NCBI RefSeq assembly: GCF_002933275.1
Contig: NZ_PSSX01000024.1
Location: 1 to 50,165 of the forward strand
Reading direction: 5' to 3'
Origin: Marinobacter maroccanus
GTDB taxonomy: Bacteria; Pseudomonadota; Gammaproteobacteria; Pseudomonadales; Oleiphilaceae
Length of the DNA stretch: 50,165 nucleotides
Part shown: piece by piece, positions 23,461 through 32,369 of the stretch
Position numbering within the stretch: position 1 is the first letter of the stretch
Layout of the letters: the number at the start of each line of letters is the position of its first letter
Translations under genes and position numbers: made by a program
The notes under the pieces: model-generated
Seen by the model: only the letters and a program-made list of their open reading frames with translations
Database searches by the model: none
Told to the model about the DNA's origin: nothing

Positions 23461-23464
23461 CCCC
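23436..23464. repeat. REP-type palindrome, copy 2
   Basis: GGGGTCAGATGAAA-A-TTTCATCTGACCCC, the same REP hairpin as at 10232-10260, here perfect. It overlaps the astE 3' end and separates it from the convergent RND gene, 12 bp away, and probably acts as a bidirectional terminator. Confidence 0.85.
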
Positions 23465-23476
23465 AATTTCAGCGGT

Positions 23477-26400
23477 TCAGGCCGGCGCGTTTTCAGGTTC
23501 CGGGACGCTGACTTTGATCACTTGGGTACAGACAGCCGGTATGACCAGCAGTGTGAGCACCGTTGAGGCCAGCAGGCCGGAGATGATGGCCCAGGCCATG
23601 GGCGGCCAGAGTGTGGAGCTGGAGAACGCCAGGGGCAGCAGGCCGGCCACGGTGGTTGCGGTGGTCAGCAGGATCGGCCGGGTGCGCTGCTCTACCGCGT
23701 TGCGCATGGCATCGCGGATGTCTTTTCCTTTTTCCAGTTCCCGGTCCATCACGTCCAGCAGAACGATGGCGTTGTTCACCACGATCCCAACCAGGGCAAT
23801 CACGCCCAACAGGGACTGGAAACCGAAGGGTGAGCCGGACAGCACAAGCCCCGGGAAGATGCCTACGGTGGCCAGCGGCACTGTCAGCAGGATAATCCCG
23901 ACCCGGCGGAAGGAGTTGAACTGCAGCAGCAGGAAGAACAGCAGCAACAGCATCCCGATCGGGGCTGCGGTGAGCAATGCGGTATTGGCTTCACCGGAGC
24001 CTTCAGCATCACCGCCCATGGCCATGCGGGTGCCCGGTGGTAACGGGTTTTTCTCAAGCCCTGCATAAAGCCCATCCAGCGCCTGGCTGAAGCTGTAGCC
24101 GGTTTCAAGATTTGCGGTGACGGTGTTCATTCTCACACCATCCCGCAGGTATCGAGCTGCCGGCTCCCAGGTAGTATTCACTGTGGCCACGGCCGAAAGC
24201 GGTATGGCGTCACCACGGTCGTTGTAGATATTCACCGACAGCAACCGCGACAGCGACAGGGCTGTGCCTTCACGGGAGCGCAGCACCAGGGGAATGGGAT
24301 CATCTTCCTGGCGATAGCGCTCAGCCACCACGCCAAAACTCTGGCCATAGAGGCTCTGGGCGACATCGGCGCGGGTCAGGCCGTATCGGGCCGCCGTGGC
24401 ATCGTCGACGTTAATGGCAATGCTGGGTACGCCAATATCCAGATCATGGCGCACATCAACCGTACCCTCGACGCCCCGCAGGATGCTGAAAATCCGTTCC
24501 ACCGCTTCTATCCGGGTGCCGTCGTCGGCGTGGTAAACCCGAATTTCCACCGGCGCGGCCCTGGGTGGCCCCTGCCCAAGGATACCCACGGTCACATCCA
24601 GTTCCGGCATCTGCTCTTTCACATGGGCGCGGATCCAGCGAATCATGCCGGTGGTGTCTTCCAGTGTGGGCGTGGTGACTACCAGCCGGGCCCGGTTCGG
24701 GGCCTGGGGGGCACGCTGAAGGTTGTAATAAAATGAAGGTCCGGTGAAGCCTACGAACCGGTGAATCTCCAGGGCATCAGGCTGTGTCCGGATAATTCGC
24801 TCGAGGCTTTCGGTCGCCTCTGCTGTGCGAGCCTGATCGGTGCCCTCGGGCATGTAGACCTCGACAATCACCCTCGGGCGATCGGCATTCGGAAAGAACT
24901 GCTGGGCCATAAACGGAGTCATCGCCAGGCTGATTCCGACCAGTATGGCCCCGGCGGCAATCAGGCGGCCGGGGTACCGGGACACCAGGCCACCAAGGAA
25001 TCGAGCCAGGCCGATCAACCGGCCCTGCCCGACGGTGCGGCGGGGCTTCAGGAACCTGGCCGCCAGCAGGGGAACGGCAGAGATAGCGAGCAGGTAGCTG
25101 ACGGACAGCGTCAGCATGATCATGACCGGCACGCCACGAGTGAAGTCCGCGGCACCACCCTTGGCCAGAAGCAGCGGTGCAAAGGCCGCCAGCGTGGTGC
25201 CCGTTGAGGCGCCCAGCGGGCCTGCCAGTTCACTGACCGCCTTGCGCAGGGCGTCCAGCCGGCGCATTCCCTCATCCAGATGGCCCTGGATGTTTTCGAC
25301 GATCACGATGGCATTGTCGATCAGAATACCCAGGGAGATCACCATGCCGATTACGGCAATCTGGTGCAGCACACCGCCGCCAAGATCGTAGAGCCCGACA
25401 CTGATCAGGGCGACCATGGGCAGGATCGAGGCCACCAGCAGGCCCATCCGGATGCCCATGCCGGTAAAGACCACCGCCACGATAATCAGCACCGACAGCA
25501 CCAGGCTCCAGGCCAGGTTATCGAGTCGTTCCTGCACCTTATCTGGCTGGAAGAACATCTCCCGGATCTCGTAGGGTTCAAAATCGCCCCGAATCTGGTC
25601 CATGCGTTCACGCACCCGCTCGCCGAAACGGATCGCATCGGTGGTGCCTTCTTCCATGATGATGGAGACCAGCACCATCCGTTCTCCGTCGTACCAGGTT
25701 TCCGGCTGCCTCGGTTCCACGGGCCCGCGCCAGACATCCGCGGCTGCAGCCAGCGGTACCTGGGAGCCGTCGGGCAATTCAATGGGCGTGGCACGAATCG
25801 CGTCAATATCGGCAAATTCGCTGTTGGGAAGCACTGAGAGGCGGCGGCCATCAACCACCACGAATCCGCCGGGGATGGTCTGGTTGCGCCGTGCCAGTGT
25901 GTCCAGCACCCGCGCCGGGGATATGCCCAGGCGGTAAAGCGCGGCATCGTCCAGGGCCAGGGTAATCTGTTCGTCGGCATCGCCTTCCAGCTCAATACGG
26001 GACACTCCCGGCAAATCCGAAAGGTTCTGCTTCAGCCGTTCGGCGACGTCCGATAATTCGGTGACCGAAGGCGAACCACCCACGGCCAAGACAATGGCGG
26101 GGATATCAATCAGGCGATCATCAAGTACCATTCTTCCCACATCGTCCGGGAAGTCCTGTTTGGCCCGTTCCATGGCCTGACGTACCCGGTCCCAGGCCGG
26201 GTCGGTGTCATAAATATCATCGTTCAGACGCAGGCGGACAAGGGCCACGCCGGTGCGAGCCGTTGACTGGGTGAAGTCCACCTCTTCCACCTGGCGCAGC
26301 TCATCCACCAGGGGCCGAAGCACCAGCCGTTCGATAGCCTCGGCGCTGGCGCCCGGATAATTGATGCTGATCAGGCCCGCCCGATAGGGAAACGACGGAT

Positions 26401-26506
26401 CTTCCTGGCGCGGCATGGTGCTGTAGGCGGCGATGCCAAGCAGGCAGAGCATGGTAACCACCATGCCCAGCAGACGCTGGCAGTTCAGTAGCCGGCGGGT
26501 CATCAC
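23477..26506 (-). CDS. RND efflux pump inner-membrane subunit
   Basis: A 1009-residue RND permease with the duplicated 12-helix plan and two large periplasmic domains. Visible features: MPRQEDPSFPYRAGLISINY after the first helix, SLGILIDNAIVIVENIQ with proton-relay acidic residues in the first half, and GIVVNNAIVLLDVMDREL in the second. It groups by style with HAE1-like pumps of uncharacterised substrate (the VexF/acriflavine-resistance type with short N-terminus) rather than metal CusA pumps. Start overlaps the adaptor stop as ATGA. No outer-membrane channel gene is adjacent, so it would use a TolC encoded elsewhere. Confidence 0.9.
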   Translation of the reverse strand: MMTRRLLNCQRLLGMVVTMLCLLGIAAYSTMPRQEDPSFPYRAGLISINYPGASAEAIERLVLRPLVDELRQVEEVDFTQSTARTGVALVRLRLNDDIYDTDPAWDRVRQAMERAKQDFPDDVGRMVLDDRLIDIPAIVLAVGGSPSVTELSDVAERLKQNLSDLPGVSRIELEGDADEQITLALDDAALYRLGISPARVLDTLARRNQTIPGGFVVVDGRRLSVLPNSEFADIDAIRATPIELPDGSQVPLAAAADVWRGPVEPRQPETWYDGERMVLVSIIMEEGTTDAIRFGERVRERMDQIRGDFEPYEIREMFFQPDKVQERLDNLAWSLVLSVLIIVAVVFTGMGIRMGLLVASILPMVALISVGLYDLGGGVLHQIAVIGMVISLGILIDNAIVIVENIQGHLDEGMRRLDALRKAVSELAGPLGASTGTTLAAFAPLLLAKGGAADFTRGVPVMIMLTLSVSYLLAISAVPLLAARFLKPRRTVGQGRLIGLARFLGGLVSRYPGRLIAAGAILVGISLAMTPFMAQQFFPNADRPRVIVEVYMPEGTDQARTAEATESLERIIRTQPDALEIHRFVGFTGPSFYYNLQRAPQAPNRARLVVTTPTLEDTTGMIRWIRAHVKEQMPELDVTVGILGQGPPRAAPVEIRVYHADDGTRIEAVERIFSILRGVEGTVDVRHDLDIGVPSIAINVDDATAARYGLTRADVAQSLYGQSFGVVAERYRQEDDPIPLVLRSREGTALSLSRLLSVNIYNDRGDAIPLSAVATVNTTWEPAARYLRDGVRMNTVTANLETGYSFSQALDGLYAGLEKNPLPPGTRMAMGGDAEGSGEANTALLTAAPIGMLLLLFFLLLQFNSFRRVGIILLTVPLATVGIFPGLVLSGSPFGFQSLLGVIALVGIVVNNAIVLLDVMDRELEKGKDIRDAMRNAVEQRTRPILLTTATTVAGLLPLAFSSSTLWPPMAWAIISGLLASTVLTLLVIPAVCTQVIKVSVPEPENAPA

Positions 26507-27582
26507 CGCACCTCCACGGCATCACCGTCCGCCAAACGCGTCATACCGGCATACACCACCTGATCACCCGGGGACAGATCACCGGAGGTAACCACCACCC
26601 GCTCGCCGACAACCCGGTCGACTTCTACCGTAACCCTGTTGGCCACATCATCCCGAACCCGGAACACACTGACGCCTTCGGCATTGCGAATCACCGAAAG
26701 CAGGGGCACCGTGAGGGCGGACTCGCGTACCGGCGTGATACCGACTTCGACCGGCTCGCCCGGCTCGAGGGTGTTAACCGGCAGGCTCACCAGAACCGGG
26801 TGTAGTTCGCCGCGAATAGCACTGGCCTGGGCAATCTCGACCACCGAGCCGGTTTGGGGCGGCTGGCTGCGATCCTGCACCGACCACACGGGCAAGGTCT
26901 GCTCAAGCGTCACATGATCCAGCAGATACGCTGGCACCCTCACCTCTACCTCGCGCCCTTCCGGAGAGGAAAGCCGCATCACCGGCTGACCGGCAGCGAC
27001 GAATTCATCCCGCTCGACCAGCAGGGCTTCTACCCGGCCGGAAAACGGAGCCCGCAACGTGCTTTCTTCGAGCAACTGGGTTGCCTCCGCCAGCGATGCC
27101 CGCGCCGTTGCCACGCTGGCATCCAGGGAATCCCTCCGCGCTGCAAGCTGCTCCAGGGTCTGCTCCGACACTACACCACGCTCATGCAATCGGCTGGAGC
27201 GCTCCCACTCCCGCTGGGCCTGCTGATACTGCGTTCTCAACTCTTCGAGCCGGGCCCGGGCCGAATCACGGGCCGGCTCCAGGCCGGGATTGTAGACGCG
27301 GGCCAGGACATCACCGGCCTGCACTGTCTGACCCAGCTCCACCGCCCGCTCCTTCAGGTTACCGCTCACCTGGAATGTCAGTGTGGCGCGCTGAGTGGCG
27401 CGAACAATACCCGAGAACCGTAGCGGCATATCCTGGCTTTCACCGCCGGTAACTTCTGACACACGCACTGAAACCTTCTGCGGCCCGGATTCCGGGGCTA
27501 CGTCGCTGGCTTTACAGCCCGACAGAAACAGTGAGAAAACCGCAAGCGAAACGATGGCAACGGGGATACGAAGTGGCTTCAT
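26503..27582 (-). CDS. RND periplasmic adaptor lipoprotein
   Basis: A 359-residue membrane-fusion protein. A lipobox LFLSGC puts the lipidated Cys at 23. Order: lipoyl half-motif (GNLKERAVELGQTVQAGDVL), a helical hairpin about 100-165 with coiled-coil character (ARARLEELRTQYQQAQREWE), the second lipoyl half (LRAPFSGRVEALLVERDEFV), a beta-barrel and a C-terminal membrane-proximal domain. ATG at 27582 follows AAGGAAGAG; five in-frame codons upstream form part of that site. It assembles with the RND subunit and a TolC-type channel. Likely repressed by the divergent TetR protein. Confidence 0.9.
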   Translation of the reverse strand: MKPLRIPVAIVSLAVFSLFLSGCKASDVAPESGPQKVSVRVSEVTGGESQDMPLRFSGIVRATQRATLTFQVSGNLKERAVELGQTVQAGDVLARVYNPGLEPARDSARARLEELRTQYQQAQREWERSSRLHERGVVSEQTLEQLAARRDSLDASVATARASLAEATQLLEESTLRAPFSGRVEALLVERDEFVAAGQPVMRLSSPEGREVEVRVPAYLLDHVTLEQTLPVWSVQDRSQPPQTGSVVEIAQASAIRGELHPVLVSLPVNTLEPGEPVEVGITPVRESALTVPLLSVIRNAEGVSVFRVRDDVANRVTVEVDRVVGERVVVTSGDLSPGDQVVYAGMTRLADGDAVEVR

Positions 27583-27653
27583 GACTCTTCCTTTCATCCA
27601 TGCTCGTGTGGTTGGCGGGGTCCAGTCCCTGGAGAAACCCGATGGTTGATTTA

Positions 27654-27682
27654 GACATCATGTCATTCTTTGACATTTTGTC
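27654..27682. promoter_or_regulatory. Tandem TetR-type operators
   Basis: GACAT-C-ATGTC (27654-27664) and GACA-TTT-TGTC (27672-27682), two dyads spaced exactly 18 bp in the gap between the efflux operon and its TetR gene. Two dimers on one face of DNA is a common TetR/QacR arrangement. Confidence 0.65.
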
Positions 27683-27748
27683 AATAATCGGGTTTGATTC
27701 GAATTCAGGTATCCTATGCCTGCTGTTGCCAACTGACCGGATGATTGA

Positions 27749-28384
27749 ATGAGCGAACCGCTGAAAACCCGCCGCGAGCGAGAGAAACAGGCCCGTTACG
27801 ACACCATTCTGGATGCCGCCGAACTGGTGTTCTCAGAAAAGGGCTACGAGCGCACGTCCATGGACGACATCGCCCGCACCGCCAGTCTCAGCCGGGCCTT
27901 GCTGTATGTTTACTTCAAGGACAAGGCAGCAATACAGCGGGGCATCATGCTCAGGGCGGGGCACGCCCTATTCCGGCGATTCGAAGAGGCAAGGCAGACC
28001 GCCGACAACGGTCTGGCCCAGATACGGGCAATGGGGGAATCCTACTATCGCTTCTATCTGGAGGAACCGGATTATTTCTCGGCACTGACCAAAGCATCCA
28101 CCGCCATGGCCGAGGCCGATGAAAGCCAGGCTGAGGAAATGCTGTGCTCAAAATCGGAACTGATGGAACTGATGGTGGGGGCTATCGAGCTGGGGCTTCA
28201 GGACGGCACCATGAACCGGGAACGGATTAACAACCCCGTTCAGACAGCCCTGTACCTGCGCGGCGCCCTGCATGGGGTGATCCTGCTCTGCCAGTCGGAA
28301 ATGGGCGAAGGCAACCCGGAGTTTCCGGCCGAGCAGTTGATCCGGCACACCATGGATATGCTGACGTCGTCGATTTCAGCCTGA
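27749..28384 (+). CDS. TetR-family repressor of the RND operon
   Basis: A 211-residue regulator. The N-terminal HTH (about 14-60) reads ILDAAELVFSEKGYERTSMD and DIARTASLSRALLYVYFKDK, an almost textbook TetR motif. The C-terminal ligand domain is helical and unclassified (RFYLEEPDYFSALTKASTAM). It is divergent from the efflux genes with a pair of dyads between, so repression of efflux and of itself, lifted by a pump substrate, is the expected role. It converges on astB, 14 bp away. Confidence 0.88.
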   Translation: MSEPLKTRREREKQARYDTILDAAELVFSEKGYERTSMDDIARTASLSRALLYVYFKDKAAIQRGIMLRAGHALFRRFEEARQTADNGLAQIRAMGESYYRFYLEEPDYFSALTKASTAMAEADESQAEEMLCSKSELMELMVGAIELGLQDGTMNRERINNPVQTALYLRGALHGVILLCQSEMGEGNPEFPAEQLIRHTMDMLTSSISA

Positions 28385-28398
28385 CAGTCGGCAGGCCA

Positions 28399-29739
28399 CT
28401 AAAGCTGGAAATCGTAGATGGAGCCGAGGCCCATGATCCCTGTGAGTTCATCCAGAGCTTTGCGAACTTCTTCCAGCAACATCGGGTCGCCCAGCTCGTC
28501 TTGGCTGAGTTCATCCCGATAATGGGCTTCCACCCAGGTGGTCAGGCGCTGATAGAGTTCATCCGTTAGCAGCACGCCCCGGTTGATAGCCCTGAGCTCA
28601 TCGTCATTCAACACCACTCGCAACCGCAGGCAGGCCGGGCCACCGCCGTTACGCATGGACTGTTTGACGTCGAACACTTCTACCGAGGTAATCGGCCCGC
28701 CGGACTTTACAAGGCTATCCAGATAGCGGCTGACGGAAGCTACTTCCCGGCACTCGCCGGGCACAGCCAGCAACATGCCGTCCGGTGTATTCAGCAGTTG
28801 GCTGTTGAACACGTAGGAGGCCACCGCATCTTCCAGCGGCACATCGGCACTGCTGACCCGAACCGCTTCCAGCTCGGCGCCGGTAAGGCGCTCCCGGATA
28901 TCCGCCAGCACCTGCTCTTCGTTGAGAAACGCCATGTCGTGGTAGAACAGGGTATTGCCATTGCCGACGGCAATCACATCGTTGTGAAAAACGCCGCCAT
29001 CAATGGCTTCCGGGTTCTGCTGGGCAAAGACCCTGTGCTGATCCTTGAGGCCATGCAGCCGCGCCACTGCCTGGGATGCCTCAAGGGTCTGTCGCGCAGG
29101 GTATTTATGCGGTGCCGGCGCCTGCTCGTTGAAGGCAATCTGGCCGTACACAAAGAGTTCCACACCGGGCTCGCCGTATCCGGCGCACAAACGGGTGTGG
29201 TTGGCGGCGCCCTCATCCCCGAAGTGGCTCACTGATGGCAGCGCCGGATGATGGGCGAAGTAGCTCTCGTCAGCAAAGATGGCTTTCAGGGAGCGCCCTG
29301 TCACCGTGTGTTCGATGGAACGATGGAACTTGGCGCTCAAATTCGCCGGGGTGAAGTGCACGCGATGATCTGAAGTATCGGCACTGGGCGATACCGTTGC
29401 CGCATTGGCTGTCCACATGGGCGACGCAGAGGAGACTGCCGCCAGTATGGACGGGCTGGACTTGGCCGCCTGCTCCAGCACACGGGCGTCTGTCCCTTCA
29501 AACCCCAGGGCCCGAAGCGTCGGAATATGCGGGCGTTCATGGGGCGGCAGAATACCCTGCACATAGCCCCGGTCCGCCAGGCGCTTCATCTTGGCCAGGC
29601 CCTGCAGTGCCGCCTCTTTTGGCTTGGAGACGGAACTGACATTGGACTTGGAAGCCACATTGCCCCAGGACAGCCCCGCGTAATTGTGGGTGGGGCCAAC
29701 CAGGCCATCGAAGTTTGCTTCTACCGCGTGTTTCACCAT
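28399..29739 (-). CDS. astB: N-succinylarginine dihydrolase
   Basis: A 446-residue enzyme converting N2-succinylarginine to N2-succinylornithine, two ammonia and CO2, second step of the AST pathway. The catalytic triad known from E. coli AstB (Glu174, His248, Cys365) falls at E176 in GDEGAANH, H252 in FHNDVIAVGN and C370 in GGGPACLRLRV. Starts MVKHAVEANFDGLVGPTHNY, the canonical N-terminus. Last gene of the leftward astC-aruF-aruG-astD-astB operon, 14 bp after astD. Confidence 0.96.
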   Translation of the reverse strand: MVKHAVEANFDGLVGPTHNYAGLSWGNVASKSNVSSVSKPKEAALQGLAKMKRLADRGYVQGILPPHERPHIPTLRALGFEGTDARVLEQAAKSSPSILAAVSSASPMWTANAATVSPSADTSDHRVHFTPANLSAKFHRSIEHTVTGRSLKAIFADESYFAHHPALPSVSHFGDEGAANHTRLCAGYGEPGVELFVYGQIAFNEQAPAPHKYPARQTLEASQAVARLHGLKDQHRVFAQQNPEAIDGGVFHNDVIAVGNGNTLFYHDMAFLNEEQVLADIRERLTGAELEAVRVSSADVPLEDAVASYVFNSQLLNTPDGMLLAVPGECREVASVSRYLDSLVKSGGPITSVEVFDVKQSMRNGGGPACLRLRVVLNDDELRAINRGVLLTDELYQRLTTWVEAHYRDELSQDELGDPMLLEEVRKALDELTGIMGLGSIYDFQL

Positions 29740-29753
29740 GGCACTGGGTCCCG

Positions 29754-31229
29754 TTAATCGAAGTTGAGGCCGGGTGCCAGGGGGTCTGGCAGTTCACTCT
29801 TGCCGGCCTCCAGAGAAGCCATCGGCCAGGCGCAGTAGTCGGCGGCATAGTAGGCACTCGGGCGATGATTACCGCTGGCGCCAACACCACCGAAGGGCGC
29901 GGCACTGCTGGCGCCGGTCAGTGGCCGGTTCCAGTTCACAATGCCTGCGCGAACCTCTTCCACCAGCCGCTCATAGAGTTTCCGGTCGTCTGTCAGGATG
30001 CCCGCTGAAAGCCCGTAATGCGTGTCATTGGCCAGCTCCAGGGCGTCATCAAAACTCTTGTAACGATAGACGGTCAGCAACGGCCCGAAGAACTCTTCAT
30101 CGGTCACTTCCACCCCTGTCGCATCAATGATACCCGGCGATAGCAGACCGGTTCCCGGTTTCAGGGACTTCATTTCCAGCAGGGATTTACCGCCCTTCTC
30201 CAGCAGGCTGGCTTGGGCAGCCAGGAGTTTGTCCGCGGCTTCGGCAGAAATCACCGAGCCCATAAACGGCTGTGGATCGGCATCGAACTCACCCACCTTG
30301 ATCCGGGAGGAAACTTCCACCAGCCGATCCAGGAAGGCATCGCCCTTCTTGCCCTTGGGCACCAGAAGTCGACGGGCGCAGGTGCAGCGCTGGCCGGCCG
30401 ACAAGAATGCTGACTGCAGGGCATGATGCACTGCGCCATCCACATCGGCCACGTCCTGCACGATCAACGGGTTGTTGCCGCCCATCTCCAGGGCCAGAAT
30501 TTTCTCCGGCTGGCCGCCAAACTGCTTGTGCAGCAGGTGCCCGACAGTTGAACTGCCAGTGAAGAACAGGCCATCAATCCCGGGGTGGCTGGCCAGAGAT
30601 TTGCCAGTAGCCGAGGCGCCCTGCACCAGATTGATCACTCCATCCGGAATGCCGGCTTTCTCCCAGAGTTTCACCGTAAGCTCGGCGACCCCGGGGGTCA
30701 GCTCGCTCGGTTTGAACACTACCGTGTTGCCGGCCAGCAGAGCCGGCACTATGTGGCCATTCGGTAGATGTCCCGGGAAGTTGTAGGGGCCGAACACCGC
30801 TACCACGCCATGGGGCCGGTGCCTGAGCACGGCATGCCCACCGGCAACATCGGATTCGGATGTGCCGGTGCGATCGTTGTAGGCTTTCACCGAAATGCCG
30901 ATCTTGCCGATCATTGCCGCCACTTCGGTGCGGGATTCCCACAGGGGTTTGCCGGTTTCCAGGCCAATCTGATGGGCCAACTCTTCCTTGTGAGCTTCAA
31001 GCAACTCGCCAAAGGCTTCGACAACGGCCTGCCGTTCGGCAAAGCTTTTGCGCTGCCACTTCAGAAACGCATTGCGGGCCTCACGAACGGCCGCATCAAC
31101 ATCCTCCAGGTTGGCGCTTTCGCCATCCCATATTGTCTCACCGGTCACCGGCTGGACAGATTCGAATATCGGCCCATGGCCCTGTAGCCAGAGCCCGTCG
31201 ATAAACAGTTCACCTGTCAGCTTTGCCAT
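29754..31229 (-). CDS. astD: Succinylglutamate semialdehyde dehydrogenase
   Basis: A 491-residue NAD-dependent aldehyde dehydrogenase. Catalytic Cys is C282 in SAGQRCT and the general base E248 in LALEMGGNNP; the cofactor segment FTGSSTVG (223-230) is present. N-terminus TGELFIDGLWLQGHG is typical of AstD. It oxidises N-succinylglutamate semialdehyde, the fourth step. Its ATG overlaps the aruG end by 13 bp and GGGAGGTG inside aruG is its ribosome site. Confidence 0.96.
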   Translation of the reverse strand: MAKLTGELFIDGLWLQGHGPIFESVQPVTGETIWDGESANLEDVDAAVREARNAFLKWQRKSFAERQAVVEAFGELLEAHKEELAHQIGLETGKPLWESRTEVAAMIGKIGISVKAYNDRTGTSESDVAGGHAVLRHRPHGVVAVFGPYNFPGHLPNGHIVPALLAGNTVVFKPSELTPGVAELTVKLWEKAGIPDGVINLVQGASATGKSLASHPGIDGLFFTGSSTVGHLLHKQFGGQPEKILALEMGGNNPLIVQDVADVDGAVHHALQSAFLSAGQRCTCARRLLVPKGKKGDAFLDRLVEVSSRIKVGEFDADPQPFMGSVISAEAADKLLAAQASLLEKGGKSLLEMKSLKPGTGLLSPGIIDATGVEVTDEEFFGPLLTVYRYKSFDDALELANDTHYGLSAGILTDDRKLYERLVEEVRAGIVNWNRPLTGASSAAPFGGVGASGNHRPSAYYAADYCAWPMASLEAGKSELPDPLAPGLNFD

Positions 31230-32317
31230 TTCGATGCACCTCCCGGTACTGAGCTTCTATAACTATGTTTGGTCAGCATCCCCGAGTCTTTCAAGGGGGC
31301 AAGACGAACCGGATCACCCGATTCAATCTGCAACGCCTCGGCTACTTCCGGCGGCAGGCTGACGGTATCCGGCCCGATGCAATCTATCGGCAGGGTGGTA
31401 ACCCGAAAATCCCGGAATGAGCGGTTCGATACCATTATCCGCTCTTCGGCAGGCACATCCAGGTTGACTGGCTTGCGAGTCACCATGGCGTGCCGGTTCA
31501 TGCCTTCCCGTACCGTACGGATATTGTGAACGAAGGCTTCAACCACAGGGCCACCATCAAAAATGTCCACCAGCCCGTTGAAGTTGAACCCCTCTGACTG
31601 GAGCATGCGAAGCGCTGGCGCGGTATTGTCGTGAACCCGGCCAATCACAGCCCGGGCAGAATCCGGCAGCATGGGCAGGTAAATCGGATACTTGGGCATC
31701 AGCTCGGCGATAAAGGATTTATTGCCCAGGCCAGACAGCATGTCAGCCTCGCTGAATTCCATATCGAAGAATTTGGTTCCCAGCGCATCCCACAACGGGC
31801 TTCGACCCTGCGCATCAGACACGCCGCGCATTTCCGCGAATACTTTTTCCGAGAAATGCTTGCGGAATTCATCCAGATACATGAACCGGCACCGGGAGAG
31901 CAGCAGCCCGTTGCCCCCGCCCTTGTAATCATCGGACAACAGCAGCGAGCAGATTTCGCTGGTATCGGTCATGTCGTTGGAGAGATGCAGCGTGGGGGTC
32001 CGCACGTGAACACCCAGCTCTTTAGAGGCATTCACGGTAACGCTCAGGCGGTAGTTGTAGAACACCTCATCCAGACCAACCCGGGCCTGGATGCCGCTGA
32101 TTCCAACCGTCTTCTTGCGCTGGATATCCTCGAGGGCAAACAGATACAGCCCTGCTTCCGGCGCAATGCGCTGGTTGAAGGTTTCACGGGCGTGGTTGAT
32201 CTTCTTCTGCAGCAGCTCGCGATCCGCCGGCAAGGTGGTAAGCCCCTTCCCGGCACTCTGGGCCATGGCGTAAAGGTCATCCAGATCGTTTTCCTGTAAC
32301 GGGCGAATTACCAACAT
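31217..32317 (-). CDS. aruG: Arginine N-succinyltransferase, beta/AruG-type subunit
   Basis: A 366-residue AstA-family GNAT-fold transferase: succinyl-CoA plus arginine gives N2-succinylarginine, step one of the pathway. MLVIRPLQENDLDDLYAMAQ at the N-terminus, then LLLSDDYKGGGNGLLLSRCR with the GNAT pyrophosphate loop and FDGGPVVEAFVHNIRTVREG near the end are family marks. GGGAGG precedes ATG 32317; the frame upstream is open but has no site. It ends about 20 residues longer than usual, the extension overlapping the astD start. Forms a heteromer with AruF in Pseudomonas. Confidence 0.93.
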   Translation of the reverse strand: MLVIRPLQENDLDDLYAMAQSAGKGLTTLPADRELLQKKINHARETFNQRIAPEAGLYLFALEDIQRKKTVGISGIQARVGLDEVFYNYRLSVTVNASKELGVHVRTPTLHLSNDMTDTSEICSLLLSDDYKGGGNGLLLSRCRFMYLDEFRKHFSEKVFAEMRGVSDAQGRSPLWDALGTKFFDMEFSEADMLSGLGNKSFIAELMPKYPIYLPMLPDSARAVIGRVHDNTAPALRMLQSEGFNFNGLVDIFDGGPVVEAFVHNIRTVREGMNRHAMVTRKPVNLDVPAEERIMVSNRSFRDFRVTTLPIDCIGPDTVSLPPEVAEALQIESGDPVRLAPLKDSGMLTKHSYRSSVPGGASKWQS

Positions 32318-32369
32318 GCTATCGCCTCCCTGGGCCCGCCGGCTGCGCGCTTTGCCATTCCAAAACTTG

